A stretch of 64,000 bases of DNA, from contig NC_081822.1 in assembly GCF_030704535.1 (NCBI RefSeq), positions 3,401,001-3,465,000 on the forward strand, given 5' to 3'. Position numbers and translations under genes: made by a program. Of this stretch, positions 15,406-29,426 are shown one piece after another. The stretch's first letter is position 1; every line of letters begins with the position of its first letter. The notes beneath the pieces were generated by a model. The model ran no database searches. It was not told the origin of the DNA and saw only the letters and a program-made list of their open reading frames with translations. The stretch comes from Vitis vinifera (lineage: Eukaryota; Streptophyta; Magnoliopsida; Vitales; Vitaceae).

Positions 15406-18400
15406 AACCGCATCATTATTTCTTTTTGCATGACCATTTTGCCCCTTCGCCGTGACTTTCAAGGGCAACCGTCCCTTTCATTACGTTCACTCACTCACTT
15501 GTGGCAGGGTGACCCCATATCCCCTCTGCCCCCAACCTTTCACTCTCTGACGGAGACTGGTCAATACATTAGAAACTGCCCTTGGATCTACACATAACTC
15601 GACAAAGGTTAGTTCGCGGTAATGAGAGTGGCTTGTTTAGGGACGTAGGCGTGGTGCATCCCAGCTCTCAACTGAAAACGTGGCCCATTGTGCCAACTGT
15701 ATTCCAGTTTCTTATATTTTCCACGTAAATCCTTGTATCGAAACTCCACATCGGAAATTCAATATGAAAGATTAACCTTCGGTCATTAATTTCCTCCAGC
15801 AATCAGCGGGCAGTATGATTATGGTTCAAGCCTTAAAAGTTAAAACTCACTTTCGGCCTATTGTCAAACTAGGTGAGCTGTTTTTCATTATCCTCGTTCC
15901 TGACCAGCTATGAGCCCTAGATGAAGTTCAGACATTAGTTCTCTTCGAATCTTCGTGCAACTAAATTTTCGGGAACTGTCTTTACGTAAGAATCGAGGTG
16001 GGAGATTTGATGCTAAATCGGATCCACCACAACTTGCGCATGTCTGCCCATCACATTCTAACCCGCTGTATTTAAGAAGATTGCCCCTTTTATTCATTAT
16101 TCTTAGCCCTGCAAATTGAGCAAACGGTTAATCGTAGACTCGAGATCATACCGAAATAAAAAATAATCAATCCAAACTCATTTCAGTCTAACTTTTAATA
16201 TGAAATATTTAATGCAAGTTCAATTCAATCTTGTTTTTATTAAAATTCAAGTTGATCGAAATCAAATTTAAATTAATTATATTAAATTTAAATTGATCAA
16301 ATTAAATTCATATTAATTAAATTGATTTAATTGCATGATTCAAAATCAATCCATGAAGATTTTTAAAAGCTTTATACATATATTCATATCAAAATTAAAA
16401 TAGTATATAAGACAAAACTTGATAATAACAATAAATAAAAAAGTAAAATAAACTTATTATTTTATAAAAATAAATAAATAAAAAGTATATGATATAATTA
16501 TAATCTGATTTTTTTTATAACCTAAAAAATAAAATAAACATTATAAAAATATAAATTAGGTTTGAATTAGACTTAGATAGTATGAATCTAGACCCAAACC
16601 CCATTCAAATTGAGTTCAAATTAAAAAAATTTAATTCAAATTCAATCAAAGTAATCAAAATATCTATCTAAACATTAAGTTGAGTTGAGCCAATCCACCT
16701 AAGTTGTAGTCGCTAATTATCCCTAAAACATTTGTATGATAGACTCCTCAAATATTTGGTATGAGTGATTTGTTTGATGGTTAAAGACGGAATGGATATA
16801 CATATATTTATAAATTAATAACATGAAACTTTGCTCCTCATTCATCCATTCATTCATTCATTTAAGTGGTTCATCTAAAAAATATGTCATAGTAATTGCA
16901 TATCTTGCAAGTGATCTCCCTTTTTCTTGATATGATATAAAAGAGTTGAGTAATTATGGGGTTAATTTTTGCCTCGTATTAAGAAAATATGAACCTTTTC
17001 TTAATAATTTTTAGTTTTATTAAGCATGTCATGATTGTAAATAACCATCATATAATTCAACCGTCACTCTGTTTTCATTTTTATTTTTCATATTATCTTT
17101 TTGTGTTTTTTTTTCCAATGACAATAGGAATGTAACCCTTGCCACGGGCTAGCCCATTTGCCTCATTTTCTCTATTCACCGGTGCCTTCATAGTTGATTA
17201 ATTATGTTAAAAAAATCGCATGAATTGGTGAACAGATCAAGAAAGTGAAAAAATAAATAAATAACAAATAATAAATAAAAAAAGAATAACAATATAGAAT
17301 AAATCTAATTTTTTCATTGCATATAAGTCTGATAATTGGGTGATTTTTTTTAGACTTGTAACATATTTAGAATTTAAATAAATAAGTTAGGAATGAGTTT
17401 GAATTTTTTCTTTTAACCCAGGATGGGTTACGGTATCGCCTTATTTATTCTCACCCTAATTATATATAAATTATTTTTAAAAATTATTTAATTTTAATTT
17501 ATTTTTTTAATAATAATAATAATAATAATATGTTATTTAATAAAATAAGTTATAAAAATGATAATATTTTAATTATTTATAAAATATATTTATTTTAATA
17601 TAATTAAAAAATAAATAAATTGGATGAGATGAGCGTAGAATTTCACGTACCCATCTAGTGTCGTTCTTTAATTTTTAGAATATAATAAAAATATGAATTA
17701 TTTTAAATAAATAGGAGGAGAGTGGGGACAACCCTTGCCGACCCGGCCCCTTTGCGTTCCGTAATTGCATCAACGTTATTTAGGTTTAAAAAAAATTGAA
17801 AAGATGGGTAGGTGTAACGTCTTACAATCGTCAACCTCAAAGTAGTTCCATGATTTCACCACATGGGGTATAAGATGAAGACAAAGCGAAGTTGTGAAGG
17901 GTATAAATGTCCAAAAGGAAAATTAAATGCTGGTCCACTGGGTGGGAATGATGTGGTCCAAATGTCTGAGTAGAAGCAACAAAACCAAAGGCTCTGCAAC
18001 CGCTGCTTGCTTCTTCTTTATTACATGCACATATTTATGAGGGTCCCTCACTCTCTTTACTGACCTTCAGAATACTCCTTTATGGATACACCGGCTCCTC
18101 TCTGTTTTAGCGCACGCTGTCATTAATGGGCACGTCCAAATTATATTTTATCTTCTCTCAAATCATACTACCACGACATGATTTTAAAAACCCTACTTCA
18201 AATTCTACTCTTATTTGACCAAACTATAGATCCAAAAGGTCAGTTGGAGAAGTTCACCCACTCCTGTAACGGGATTACGGTTTTGATATCATTTTTCCAA
18301 TTGTTGATGCCTTAGATGTAAGTAATACAATTAATACCAATTGTTTTAAAAAAATCGATCTTACGGTTAAAGTACTACCCTTTAGATTTTGATATTTCAA

Positions 18401-19907
18401 AACCTCAAAATTTAATTATTGAAAACAATCTTAAAGTTGTTGAAAGTCTCGTGAACTCATAATATTCTATCCAATAACTCAACCTTATTTTTGACCCACT
18501 TTCGATGGAAAGAGAAAATGATAATAAAAACTATGGTTTTCTCTCTTCCTATATAGTGGAATACAAAAGTTATGAAAACTCTAACATTTCCTAATTGGAC
18601 TTAAGTGACTTGAACCAATATAAGCTTAAGTTACTTAATCTAACATAAAATAAGTCATAATTAATTAACAATTTACATCCAATCATATAGTATTGTCCAT
18701 TTTGAGTCAAAATATGATATCGTGATTTTAAAATTCGTTTATAATATTAAAATAAATTCATACTTATATAATATCACAAAGCTTCTCCCTATCCCATATC
18801 ATAATTGATGACATAGAAAAATTAATATTCCTGTTGCTAAGCTTTTTAATGTTTATTTATTTATAAGTTTTTTAAATGAACTATATTAAATTAAAATATC
18901 AATTCAAATATAAAACAACGATGGATAATTATATTTCAATAAATGTATTTAAAAAATAACATGAATCACTGTACAGAAACGAAAAACCAAGTTACAATAT
19001 TATCAAAATTATTTGATTAATTATTTTATAAATATAAATTTATATTTTTTTAAACTCAAAAAAAGTCACCACACACATCTACTTGTTGATTGAGATGTAT
19101 ACTGAAAAATTTATGACTTAACATCAATTATTTAATTATCATTTTTTTTTATCAAAATAAATTTAATGATTATTTTTAATTTTTATCAACCCTCTAATAA
19201 AATAATTTTTTTTTGTAGATTTATTATATTAAAAATTAGTTTTGTAAATTTATTAGATTAAATAACTAAAATCATTGGATTTTATTTTGAAAGAAATTTA
19301 TTCGCAATATAAATCAATTAAAAAAAGTTTTATTTAATATAATTATCATAAACTATATATTTTTATTTTATTAGATTAAACAATTAATAATAAAAAGTTT
19401 GATTTAAAAGAAATACAATATAGTATAGTTTTTTTAATAAAAAAATTGAGTGTTTAATTAAATTTAATACTTAATGACTTATATTGACTTTAATTTAAAT
19501 CATATTTAAATTATTGAATTTAAACTTATCATTTAATTTTTACTTTAAATATTAAAATTGTTTGATAAAATTAACTTAAAATTTGTTATAAATCATCGTA
19601 TTAACATATTTATCCACATAAATTATATCCGAAGAAAGTCAATTAATAATGGAAGTTGTAAAGTAACAAAAGATATCATGGAGGTAATTAAAACAAATAA
19701 TGATAAATTATTTTTGTTTATTATTTAAAGTTATTTTTTATTTTAAGTCGTATTATTAATTTTTTTTATCAAATATACTTAATTTGTTTATTAAGTCATT
19801 TTAGATTAACTTAAATTATATAATTAATTTATTTTATTAAATATATTTAATTTATATAATGAATTAAATTAAATTAAATTATTAAGTCATTTAAAATCTA
19901 TTTGATA

Positions 19908-19990
19908 GTGATTTTATAAAATATTTTTAATATTTTTAATTTTTTATTATTTAAATATTAAAAATACTAAAACGTTTTCTAAAATTGCAC
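19908..19990. mobile_element. Foldback MITE related to the one at 3813-3904
   Basis: Imperfect inverted arms (GTGATTTTATAAAATATTTTTAAT and the complement of its right end at 19990) with GTG...CAC ends form an 83-base hairpin. The sequence resembles the hairpin at 3813-3904, so both probably belong to one small family. Confidence 0.45.
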
Positions 19991-20423
19991 TCTTTAAGTT
20001 ATCTTAAATGGTTAAACTAACCGCAAAGTTACCAACCATTTTCTTCCGTTACGAATGGGGTAGCTCTTTTTGTGAAATAAAAAAGACGATCGGAGAAGGT
20101 CAATACCTAACGAAATTACCTAATGAAATATTCGCACCGCCAAGCCGACTCTCACCACTCGGCGCTACAGTCCCTCCTCCTATCGTACTTGTCTCTGCAA
20201 CTCTATCTCTCTCTCCTACTTTTTCTCTGAAGAAGGAAAAAGAAAAGGATAAAGAAGTAAAGAACAATTCCATGAAAACAAAAACAGAGATACTTACCTC
20301 ATACACCCATAAAAATCAAAACCCAACTTTATCAGTTATCACTCTCCCACCGAAATATCTCTAACAAATTCTTCACTGTCTCTGTTTTCTTTCTCTAAGA
20401 TCTTTCTTCACCTTCTCTCTTGC

Positions 20424-20453
20424 ATGGCTTCAACCGTTCTACTTCAGCCATGA
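20424..20453 (+). other. Upstream ORF overlapping the O-fucosyltransferase start
   Basis: ATG at 20424 opens nine codons (MASTVLLQP) and stops at 20451-20453. The stop overlaps the main ATG at 20450-20452 in an ATGA arrangement. Whether the leader includes it depends on the unmapped transcript start. Confidence 0.5.
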
Positions 20454-23400
20454 AATCCAAGAACCATCATCAGCCAACCCCCGTCTGCAATGGCAACACT
20501 AGCGAAAGCAGCTCACCGAGTCCGCCACCCTCGCCTCGCCGGCACTCTGCTGTGCCCCATTGCCGCCGGCTGCTCCGCTCCAAGACTTTTTCTCAGTCCC
20601 GCCGTGAGAGCTCCGTCGCCGGCATTATTATTCGGCGTGGTCTTCGGTACTTCCTGCTTCTGCCTCTGTTCTACATCTCTGGACTGCTCATGTGCGTGGG
20701 TCCCTTCTCTGGTCTTGTGTGGCAGGCTCCTCTCCCTGGTTCAGTCTACCGTAGCCACGAGATCTTTGAGAAGCTTTGGCACGAAATTGAATCCGATAAT
20801 TCCTCAGCTATTGAGGTTGGGATAATGGGTTTCTTTCTTTTCCTTCTGGATCGTCATTTTCTTGTGTTTTTCTGTTAACTCGTGGGGATGGGGGGTGTGG
20901 TGGGGCGGAGAGAGAAACAAGATGAAAGTAAAATTCGGGACTCGAGAAAACCAAGGGAAAAGAAAACAAAAGGAAAAAGATCTTCACAAAGCATAGCTCA
21001 ACGCTTGGGAAAAAAACATGGTTCAAAATGCTATTTTCAATTCTTGCCCTCTGTTTTCTCAGAAACCAAACAGATGGTTCATCTTCTAAGAAAAGTGTTC
21101 GTTCGTTTTTGCATATGGGGCTAGGGAGAGTTCAATGAATTGCATGTTTATGATCATAATGTTTGAATCTTGCTATCAGTTCCTAACGTGCAGCTCAATA
21201 AAAATACCTGTAGAAATGCCCTGCTAATTTACCGATTCTGTATTAAAATTAACATTTGCATACTTTTCCTAACCACGTCTGGTTTGGTAGCTTAGAGTCA
21301 GTGTGAAAAGGACTAGAACGCAAAGACTTGAAAACATCCACTTCACCGTATCCCGATAAAATACATTAATTATTTCATTTTCCCTGATAATTTATTTGTA
21401 ATCAAATCAGGCACTCTGGGTTGTATTTGTTTTAATTGAAAACAACAGATATTGAAAAACGAAAGTTATGATGTTGTTGGATGAGGTTTATATTAGCATA
21501 ACTGTGTCCTTATTAGAACATGTTATATCATTAAATGGAATATGCTTTTTTGCTCTTATGTTCGAAAAATCGCCCAAATAATATATTGTGTGTGGCTACA
21601 ATTAGCCTATTTCCTAGAATGGTAAAGTCACAAAATAAAGGCAGGCAGGCTAGGAAGCCATTTTTTGTGGCACCAAGTGCTGGGTTTTTGGATCCATTAC
21701 AGAACTTTCCACTGGTACCAGTGGGGAGCCTAAGGAATTTAGATTATACACTGAGAAGACAACATAAGAGGAAAAGTTCTGGTTGTTCTGATAGTTTGAT
21801 TGATAACTAGACATAATTGACTCTAATCCCAAAGGGAGATTTTGTATTTGAGATACTTCTATCTAGCCAGGAAGATGGCGGTGGTAAAATTATCATGGAT
21901 TTTTGAAAGTAAGGTTTGATACCAAAAAGAGAGAATTCTCTCTGATGGGGGTGTTTTGTTTCTTTGTACTCATTTTAGTTGTATGACATATTTTATTGAT
22001 TGTGTATGATGTGTGATATCTCTATGATAGCTTGTGATGATAAGCTGTTTCTTGTTGCAGTTGTCTTCTGTATGGAGATACAATAGGAGGCTGAAAGAGC
22101 AGAAACCTTGTCCAAACACAAGCTATAGACACCATTTTGCTACAAAACGTGGTATATAACTAATTGTGACAGATATTGTAGTTTGATCACACAATTCTCC
22201 AAGTTTTCTTATATGAGATTATAGATTTGGGTTCTGGGAAGTGCTATTACACATCTTTTTATGTTAATGCACTAGAAGGAAAATAGCTTGGTCTTGTATG
22301 ATGAATTGACATTTCCCACTGAATCTCAGAGTCGCCTGACCCTAGTGGCTACTTGATTGTTGAGGCTAATGGCGGCCTTAATCAACAGCGCTCATCGGTA
22401 TGCATTTCTTTTAGGACTTGTAACAGCTTGTTCAAACTTGTTATTCTAATGCATCTGAGCATGATATGTTTGTTCATTTTTAGTCCATGTTTTCCTTAAA
22501 ATGCTTCATCATCTCTGTTTTTATTCTTCCTCATTTTGAATCACCAGATCTGAATTTCTGGGAAGTGGTGCTATGTTGCTAAATAGCTATGCACACTGTT
22601 GCATTCTTATGAATAAGGGGAATCTTTCCAGAATGGCAGACTCTCAAAATGGCGTTGCAACATTTTCATACAGTTGATGAGACAGATTTTAAATGTCAAT
22701 CAAACTTCCATCACTAGGGAACGTATGTCACTCATGGAGGCTTGTGGCCATCTAAGACCACAGATTAGACATTTGAATTATTCCTTAATTGTCAAAATCT
22801 TAAATATAAACAAAATACATTGACAGTAGAAAAAAGCAATACAGGAAATAATACAAATGATGGTTCATTAGTCCTATTAAAGTACTAAGAGCATCTCCAT
22901 ATAATCCCTTCCCTAAACTGTTTTGTGCAACTGTACTTGCAAATTTGTAACCTTAGTTATTTTTTTTTCTTTTTGCCTCACTATGTTTAAACTGAGAGAT
23001 GATGGAAAAAAAATGAGGAATTTTATGACTATATGTGTTTTCTTTCTATTATCTGTATACTTCGAAACTAAACAGAGCAATAATGCCTGCCTGAATGATA
23101 CCCACCTTTATTTTCAATACGTGAATATAGAACTTAATCTTAATGCTCAACAATTTTTTGCAGATCTGCAATGCAGTGGCTGTAGCTGGGCTTTTGAATG
23201 CAATACTAGTCATTCCTCACCTTGATTTTCACAGTGTTTGGGTGGATCCAAGGCAAGTTACTAAACTATTTTTCTCAGGTCCTAATTTTATTTCTCAACT
23301 CCAGTAGAAAGGTAATCTACTGATGACTAGTTTTAAGAGTCATGCTTATCTACAAAGGTATATTCAACATAAATAAATCATCTTCTTGCACTTAAGAAAC

Positions 23401-26400
23401 TTTTAAACAGGTGAAGCCAGGAAATATCCTAGATTATCTCAAGAACTGTAGATGAGGGCTTATACAGTATGTTTCTAGTTTATATTTGTATTTTTATGAA
23501 TGTTTTTGTTGTTTTTTCAATTGTTTATGATTGGGAAGATCCATCTGCAATGATAACGGTTACCCACTCATTTTGATTTATCAGAGACATGGCTGAACTT
23601 TCATAGTACATTTGCAGTTGTACTACATGATTTGAGAAGGCTATTATGAGAGGCTCAAAGCTGATTTGTACTACATGATCTCTTTTTTAGCTTATGTTTT
23701 TTATTTTATGGTTAAGGAGGACCAAATGCTGGTCCTGCTGCCAAATTTACAGAGCCAAATGTGATAACATTTGCATACTCGTGAATCAAAAAGTTTATAT
23801 TCTCTCTGTCCTTGTTATTTGCCTAACCTGCCTTAAAGTTTGGCCTGAAATAGAACAAAATATTATTGTGTTTGGAGCTAAAGCAAGGGTGGTTGGTAGA
23901 TGTGTAGTCCCAGATAAAATGGCCTAGCCTAGCACATCTATCCAAAAGATGCCAGAATGAACTGATGAAAGAAGTATTCATGGCAAGCATAATAAATTTG
24001 ATTCCTTTATCTCCTTACTCTGTATGATTTTATTTTTAAGTATACCTGTGTACTTTTCGCTCTCTAACTTCAACTATATTCATTTGTTTTACAGTGAGTT
24101 TGGGGATATTTATGATGAGGACCATTTCATAACCACCCTCAAAGGGTTTGTAGAAGTGGTCCAGGAGCTACCGGAGGTAGTGATGGAAAGATATGATTAC
24201 AACATTACTAATATACCAAACATTCGAATTGAAGCTTGGGCTCCTGTAAGTTATTACTTGGAAGAAGTTTATCCAGTCTTACGCAAGCAAGGGTACATAC
24301 TGAATCACGGTTTCTTCACTTACTTTATAACCTATCTTGTTCTCAATTGAATGGATATTGTGGAATACTTATATTGCCATAACCAATGATGTCAACAAAA
24401 CGAAAAAAATAAAAATAAAAATTGTTTATTAGTGACCAAGTAATCCCCTTTGTTTCAGTTGTTCATCCATGTTTCTATAGCTTAAAATTTGTTCAAGCCC
24501 TGCATTGGGCTGTTTCTGATTGGTTACTTAATTGATGCAGAGTTATTCGCATAGCCCCATTTGCTAATAGATTGGCAATGAATGTTCCTCCTCGTGTTCA
24601 ATTCCTGAGATGCTTAGCCAACAACGTAGCATTGAGGTTCTCTTTTCCTGTTTCAACTCTTGCTAGGAAATTAGTTAAACGAATGATTGAGAAGAGCTCA
24701 AGAACTGGTGGAAAGTATGTTTCTGTCCACCTTCGTTTTGAGGAGGTATTAATGGTTGTTTTCAATTTTTGTTCTTGGCAAGCTCTTGATATTTCTAATA
24801 TTTTTTTTATTATAGTTTTAATGAATGGAAATTTTTTTGAGCATCTCTCTTCAACTTGTAGGACATGGTGGCCTTCTCATGCTGTCTATATGATGGAGGA
24901 AAAGCTGAAAATTTTGAAATGGACTTAGTTCGAGAAAAAGGGTGGAGGGGAAAGTTTAGGCGTAAAGACCGTTTAATTCAACCTGGTCTCAATCGAATTA
25001 ATGGAAAATGCCCTCTAACTCCTTTGGAGGTATCCTAAATATCTACCTCTCATTGATTTTATATCTTTAAAATCTCAATTTTGTAGTATTTTTATGAATA
25101 TTTTAGTTCTTCCATTTAACTCTTCTTCCTCAGTTCAATGTAGTGCAGTTTCTTCCATTAAGCCATAGGCCATACTCTATCTCTTGTGCAGCCTCAACCC
25201 TAGTTCTTGCTAGCTTTCCCCTTATGGAGTGCCTTTAAAGGGGATTTAGTTCAAGTTTAAGGTGCTATGAGGGCAAGAGGGGCCTCAACAAATTTGGTTT
25301 AAGGCCCACCAGGAAAGAAATTATGGACTATCTTTTGCCAAAAGATATTGCCATAAATTGGCTAAATAGTGGAAAAGGATTCTGCAGCTGACACAAGCAG
25401 TTCAATAAGGCTTTATTGGGTTAATTTTTCATATTTATTTATAGTTTTTTTTCCTTTGGAATAAGCTCATGGTGTTGGTAGTTTTCCCTTGGATATTTTC
25501 CCTATTATGCAAGCCTATACCATGGGGCTATCTGCTTTTGGTTTCAATTCTTTTATTGTGCATTATTTGTCCAAAATGTTTGCATGTTAAAAACAAATGT
25601 GCTTGGGTTCCAAGCTTCCATCTTCCCAGACCCTCACTTTGTTTTCTTTTAATTCTTTTCATGTCCCAAGTACAACAGACTCAACTGAATTGGGTAGTAA
25701 CCTGGGAATTTCAGTTATCTAGGTTTTGGATTGTGTTAAACTGTTAGTATTGCATTTATATTTGCGCCTTTTGTTTTGTTCCAATGGGAGATATTTCCTT
25801 GCAGAAGACCCTACCTCTGTAATTAAGCTAATGTTTGATTTTGGTAGTTTAGAGCTTTGTTTATTTAATTAATAACTATTGAAGAATTTGTTGTTTTTGA
25901 TTTTGAGTTCAGTTATAAAGTTTCTTCTGTGTTGGGAACCTTGGATTGCTACATTCCCATGTCCTAGATCATAGGGAGCATGCAAATCTATCATAGGCTC
26001 TCTAAATCTATCACAGCGGATAATAGGTATTAAAAAACAATATGGATACCATAGAAAACATGGATCTAGAGAATAAATCCACATACCTTTGATCCGAATG
26101 TCCCCGGATCAATTCCAATCGATGTAGATAACTCCATAGTCATAATGGATCTCATAAACACCATGATATTATGCCCGATGACTCTTGCTTGTGTCTAGGC
26201 ATTGAGATGGTGGAGATCTCAAGGGTGGAGGCTAGAGTTCTCTCTCTAGACTGGATGGGAAAATGACAAGACTTGGAAAACCTAACCCCTAAAGGGGTAT
26301 TTATAGGTTTCTTATTGGGCTTAAGTGATTTAAGCCCACCATGGGTTTGGGTCACTTAATCTAGCCCCATAAGGTTGCTAATGGATTAATTAATCATACA

Positions 26401-29400
26401 AGGTCTTAATTAATCAATTAACCCAGTCTAGACATACCATTCACTTATTCTTGTGCAACTTTGCATAATTACCAAAATACCCTTATGCACAAAAGTGAAC
26501 TAATAACTCATCTAACCCTCGTAAACCATGCCATCAAGGAATATGAGCGGGACCACTGGGACCCATAAGTGTACTGGTTCCCTCATAATCAAATTCTGAA
26601 ATTGACTCAACATTCTACTATAGAGAGTCAACTGCACATTAGTACCCTATGTATATTACAACGAGACACCAAGTTCTCGAGTTCGTGACCTACTATCTAC
26701 TGCATACAGATTCTTTATGAATTGATATCCGTAATTTAATAAGGTAGTACTATCATCTATCAAGATTATCTCTCCAATCCTTAAGTTACAAATTTCACTC
26801 ATTATGTGATCAATTGACATACTCTAACTCCAAGAAGCATATGTCAAATTAAAATAAAGGAATTAGCGTGGCCATAGATTTCATAATCATATCTTTTGGA
26901 TCACCTAAGGGAATACATTGTTTCAATCCTATGAGTTGAATGCTCAAATTAATGTCAATACACCAAAATGATAGTAAGGGGATAGTTAAGTCCAACTTTG
27001 TTACATCATGTCTTACTTTAAGGGGCTCAATCCCAACATTTTGAACCTAGTAGAAGTTGTTTCAGCCATTTTTTCTTGCATGAGGAGAAATACATGCATC
27101 AGAATTATCTTTTATCTTTTTAACTCAATATTGCTGTCACTTTTCCTGTCATCATGGCAATAAAGGCTTTTAGGAAATTGGTTTCTGTTTTGTAGATTGA
27201 TGTAACTACCAATTATCATTACTTTAAAATCTCAAACTAAGTTGAAGATAAATAATAGAATTTGACAATTAAAATTATGCATTTCTATGGTGTAGTAAGA
27301 ATGTGATGCACCTTAATAGTCAATATTTGTTTACTTTTCTGGATGCAATTGGTTTCTTTGGATGTTTTTGTTCCAATTATGTCATGTGACTGTTCATATA
27401 TTTTTGGAGTCCTTGCACTTACTCATTTGTCAAGGCAAATGATAACTCTTTGTTGTATATGTTTTTTTCTGTCAGCATAGGTAGGAATGATGCTACGGGG
27501 TATGGGATTTGATAACAACACTTCAATTTATTTGGCCTCTGGGAAAATATACCAGGCGGAGCGACATTTGGATCCTCTACTAAAGATGTTTCCCCTTCTC
27601 TATACCAAGGAGTCCCTTGCAACCTCAGATGAGCTTGCACCTTTTAAGGTAAATACTGTTTCTGGCTCTCTTGGAAAATGTCTGTTAGTGCGTATGTTGG
27701 ATGGAGTTGACTCCATGAGCTGCCAAAGCAACTCATGTGACAAGAAACTAATCGTCATGATTGTTATGCCATATCCCCATTATTTGGGTCAGAAATATTA
27801 GTCAGTTTACTGTTCGTGTTGATAAAGAGCCTTTGTTTAAGCATAAGCCTGAAATCTTATAAATTTTCTTATTAATGCATCCACACCCTTCTCAACTATA
27901 TGGCTCCTTCCCCTCTTAGAGCCTTTAACTTGCACTCATCCCTCACCACAACGTTCTTCGTTAGATGCAGGAGTGAACTTTGTTAAGTTGGCAAATCGTT
28001 CCACTGAATGCTATCCACCCTGGGCTTGGTCAAACCAGAATTTCATCCATTGCTCACCTACCTTTTGAACCTGGACTGGACAACGTTGCCCATTTTTCAA
28101 ATTAGAAGTTCTGAAGTGTCCCTGCCATTGTCTTCTTTTGGCCAGACCTGTTCTTGGACTGTCTGACTAGAAGAATAAGTTTCACAAATTTGCCAGAGAT
28201 TTATATGTGGACTTGGGGCAATGGTTGTCAGGAGCAGATAACAAATCAACCTGAAATCTTGGATTTTTGTGGGAGTTAACCTGGCTATAATTTTGATTAA
28301 TTTTCTTTGGCATATAACAGCTTAATCCTTAAGCAACACAGGCATTTTGAAATTAGTATTTTAACTATCTTATGGCTTTTTTAAAAAAATAAAAAATAAA
28401 AAATCTCTATTTCTTTAACCTTTCATTTTTACAGAATCAGTAGAGCAATAGCATGTTACTTTAATCAGGAAAAACATGGTTTTTTTGTTGAACCAGGTTG
28501 AGGCAAATCTGGTCAGGCTGGTCTGCTCAATCATGTTTCTATTGCAATTATTTGATTTTCCTAGTTACTCTTCTGAGTGAACAGGTCAAATAATTATCAG
28601 AAAACAAGCAGAATCAAATTAGACTAAAACATTTAATCTAATCCCTTGCTTTAACTCCTATGTCCCTTTGGTTAATAGGGCTATTCTTCAAGGTTGGCTG
28701 CATTGGACTACACAGTATGTCTGTTTAGTGAAGTTTTTGTGACAACTCAGGGTGGAAACTTCCCCCATTTCCTGATGGGTCACAGGAGATTCCTCTTTGG
28801 TGGACATGCTAAGACCATTCAACCTGACAAGCGGAAGCTCGTTATTCTGCTGCAGGACATGGATATTAGGTAGTTTCCTTTCTCTCTGTCTTCACTCTAA
28901 ATTATCTGCCCACAGGCATGCATGATTGTGTCTGTTAGGACAATGCTATTTCTAGAATTGTTTTCGTCCAAATGATACATAAGACACCATGTCTTAACAC
29001 TTCAACAGAACATCTTGAAAGCAAAACTAAAACTAAAGTCAGAGAACCTTGAATAGAAGTCCATACTTTTTCCTATATCCATGACAGTAAATAAAAAATA
29101 AGCACTTGTATCGGTGAAAGCCTCAAGGAAGTGTGAAAAGGTCCTCGTTACATGCTACGAAACTAAAGAAGTTTGATTCTAAAATCCCTACTTATGCTCT
29201 ATCCTCCTGCAGTTGGAAAGCTTTCAAGAATGAGATGGAATCAATGCTTATCGAGAGTGATCGGAAGGGGATGAATGTACCCAGAATTAAAAAGTCCAGA
29301 AGAAAGTCTTCCATCTATACCTACCCTTTGCCAGAATGCAGGTGTCTCCTGGAATCACAAAACTCAACAATCAAATTTACTCATACTACCCACATGCTTG

Positions 29401-29426
29401 ATGATGAGGCTGAATCCGTGGTATAA
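20450..29426 (+). CDS. O-fucosyltransferase family protein (DUF246/PF10250)
   Basis: Type II Golgi membrane protein of the plant O-fucosyltransferase-like GT family; most members have no proven acceptor. Ten exons: 20450-20815, 22061-22151, 22330-22397, 23164-23252, 24095-24292, 24541-24745, 24862-25029, 27481-27648, 28679-28869 and 29213-29426. All phases agree, giving 585 residues. An N-terminal cytosolic Ser/Pro-rich part precedes one membrane segment (about 66-85, [18 protein letters not shown]). Family blocks follow: [33 protein letters not shown]-like [31 protein letters not shown], and [17 protein letters not shown]. Intron 4 starts with GC in the favoured AG|GCAAGT context. Intron 7 holds a solo LTR. 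The first in-frame ATG is 20450; the ATG at 20424 opens a short upstream ORF. Confidence 0.93.
25930..27038 (-). mobile_element. Solo LTR in O-fucosyltransferase intron 7
   Basis: The ends are a perfect short inverted repeat (TGTTGGGA ... TCCCAACA) 1109 bases apart, with flanking five-base direct repeats that match at four positions (TTCTG, TTTTG). No internal retroelement region is attached. A TATAAATA box in a typical LTR context on the minus strand (near 26293-26303) indicates the element is antisense to the host gene. It is a remnant left by LTR-LTR recombination; superfamily cannot be assigned from the LTR alone. Confidence 0.8.

Larger units (their letters stand above)
12473..20400. other. 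Long intergenic stretch, no gene supported
   Basis: Very AT-rich, especially 13150-13500, 14200-14660, 16140-17700 and 18700-20000. It contains a TA run at about 13307-13326 and a TAA run at 17509-17530. A diverged tandem pair occurs at 14989-15048 and 15072-15130, both with AAAGG(G)CT...CTAAAGC...ATTATCC. A GC-richer island spans about 15300-16130. Bases 18180-18800 carry LTR-like sequence around an AAGTGACTTGAACC block, but I could not define ends. Open frames here are short, lack domains and have no convincing exon partners. Confidence 0.5.

Noticed and set aside
20490-20825. 111-codon frame overlapping O-fucosyltransferase exon 1
   Set aside because: Shadow frame of the real exon, whose reading frame is confirmed by phase agreement across ten exons.
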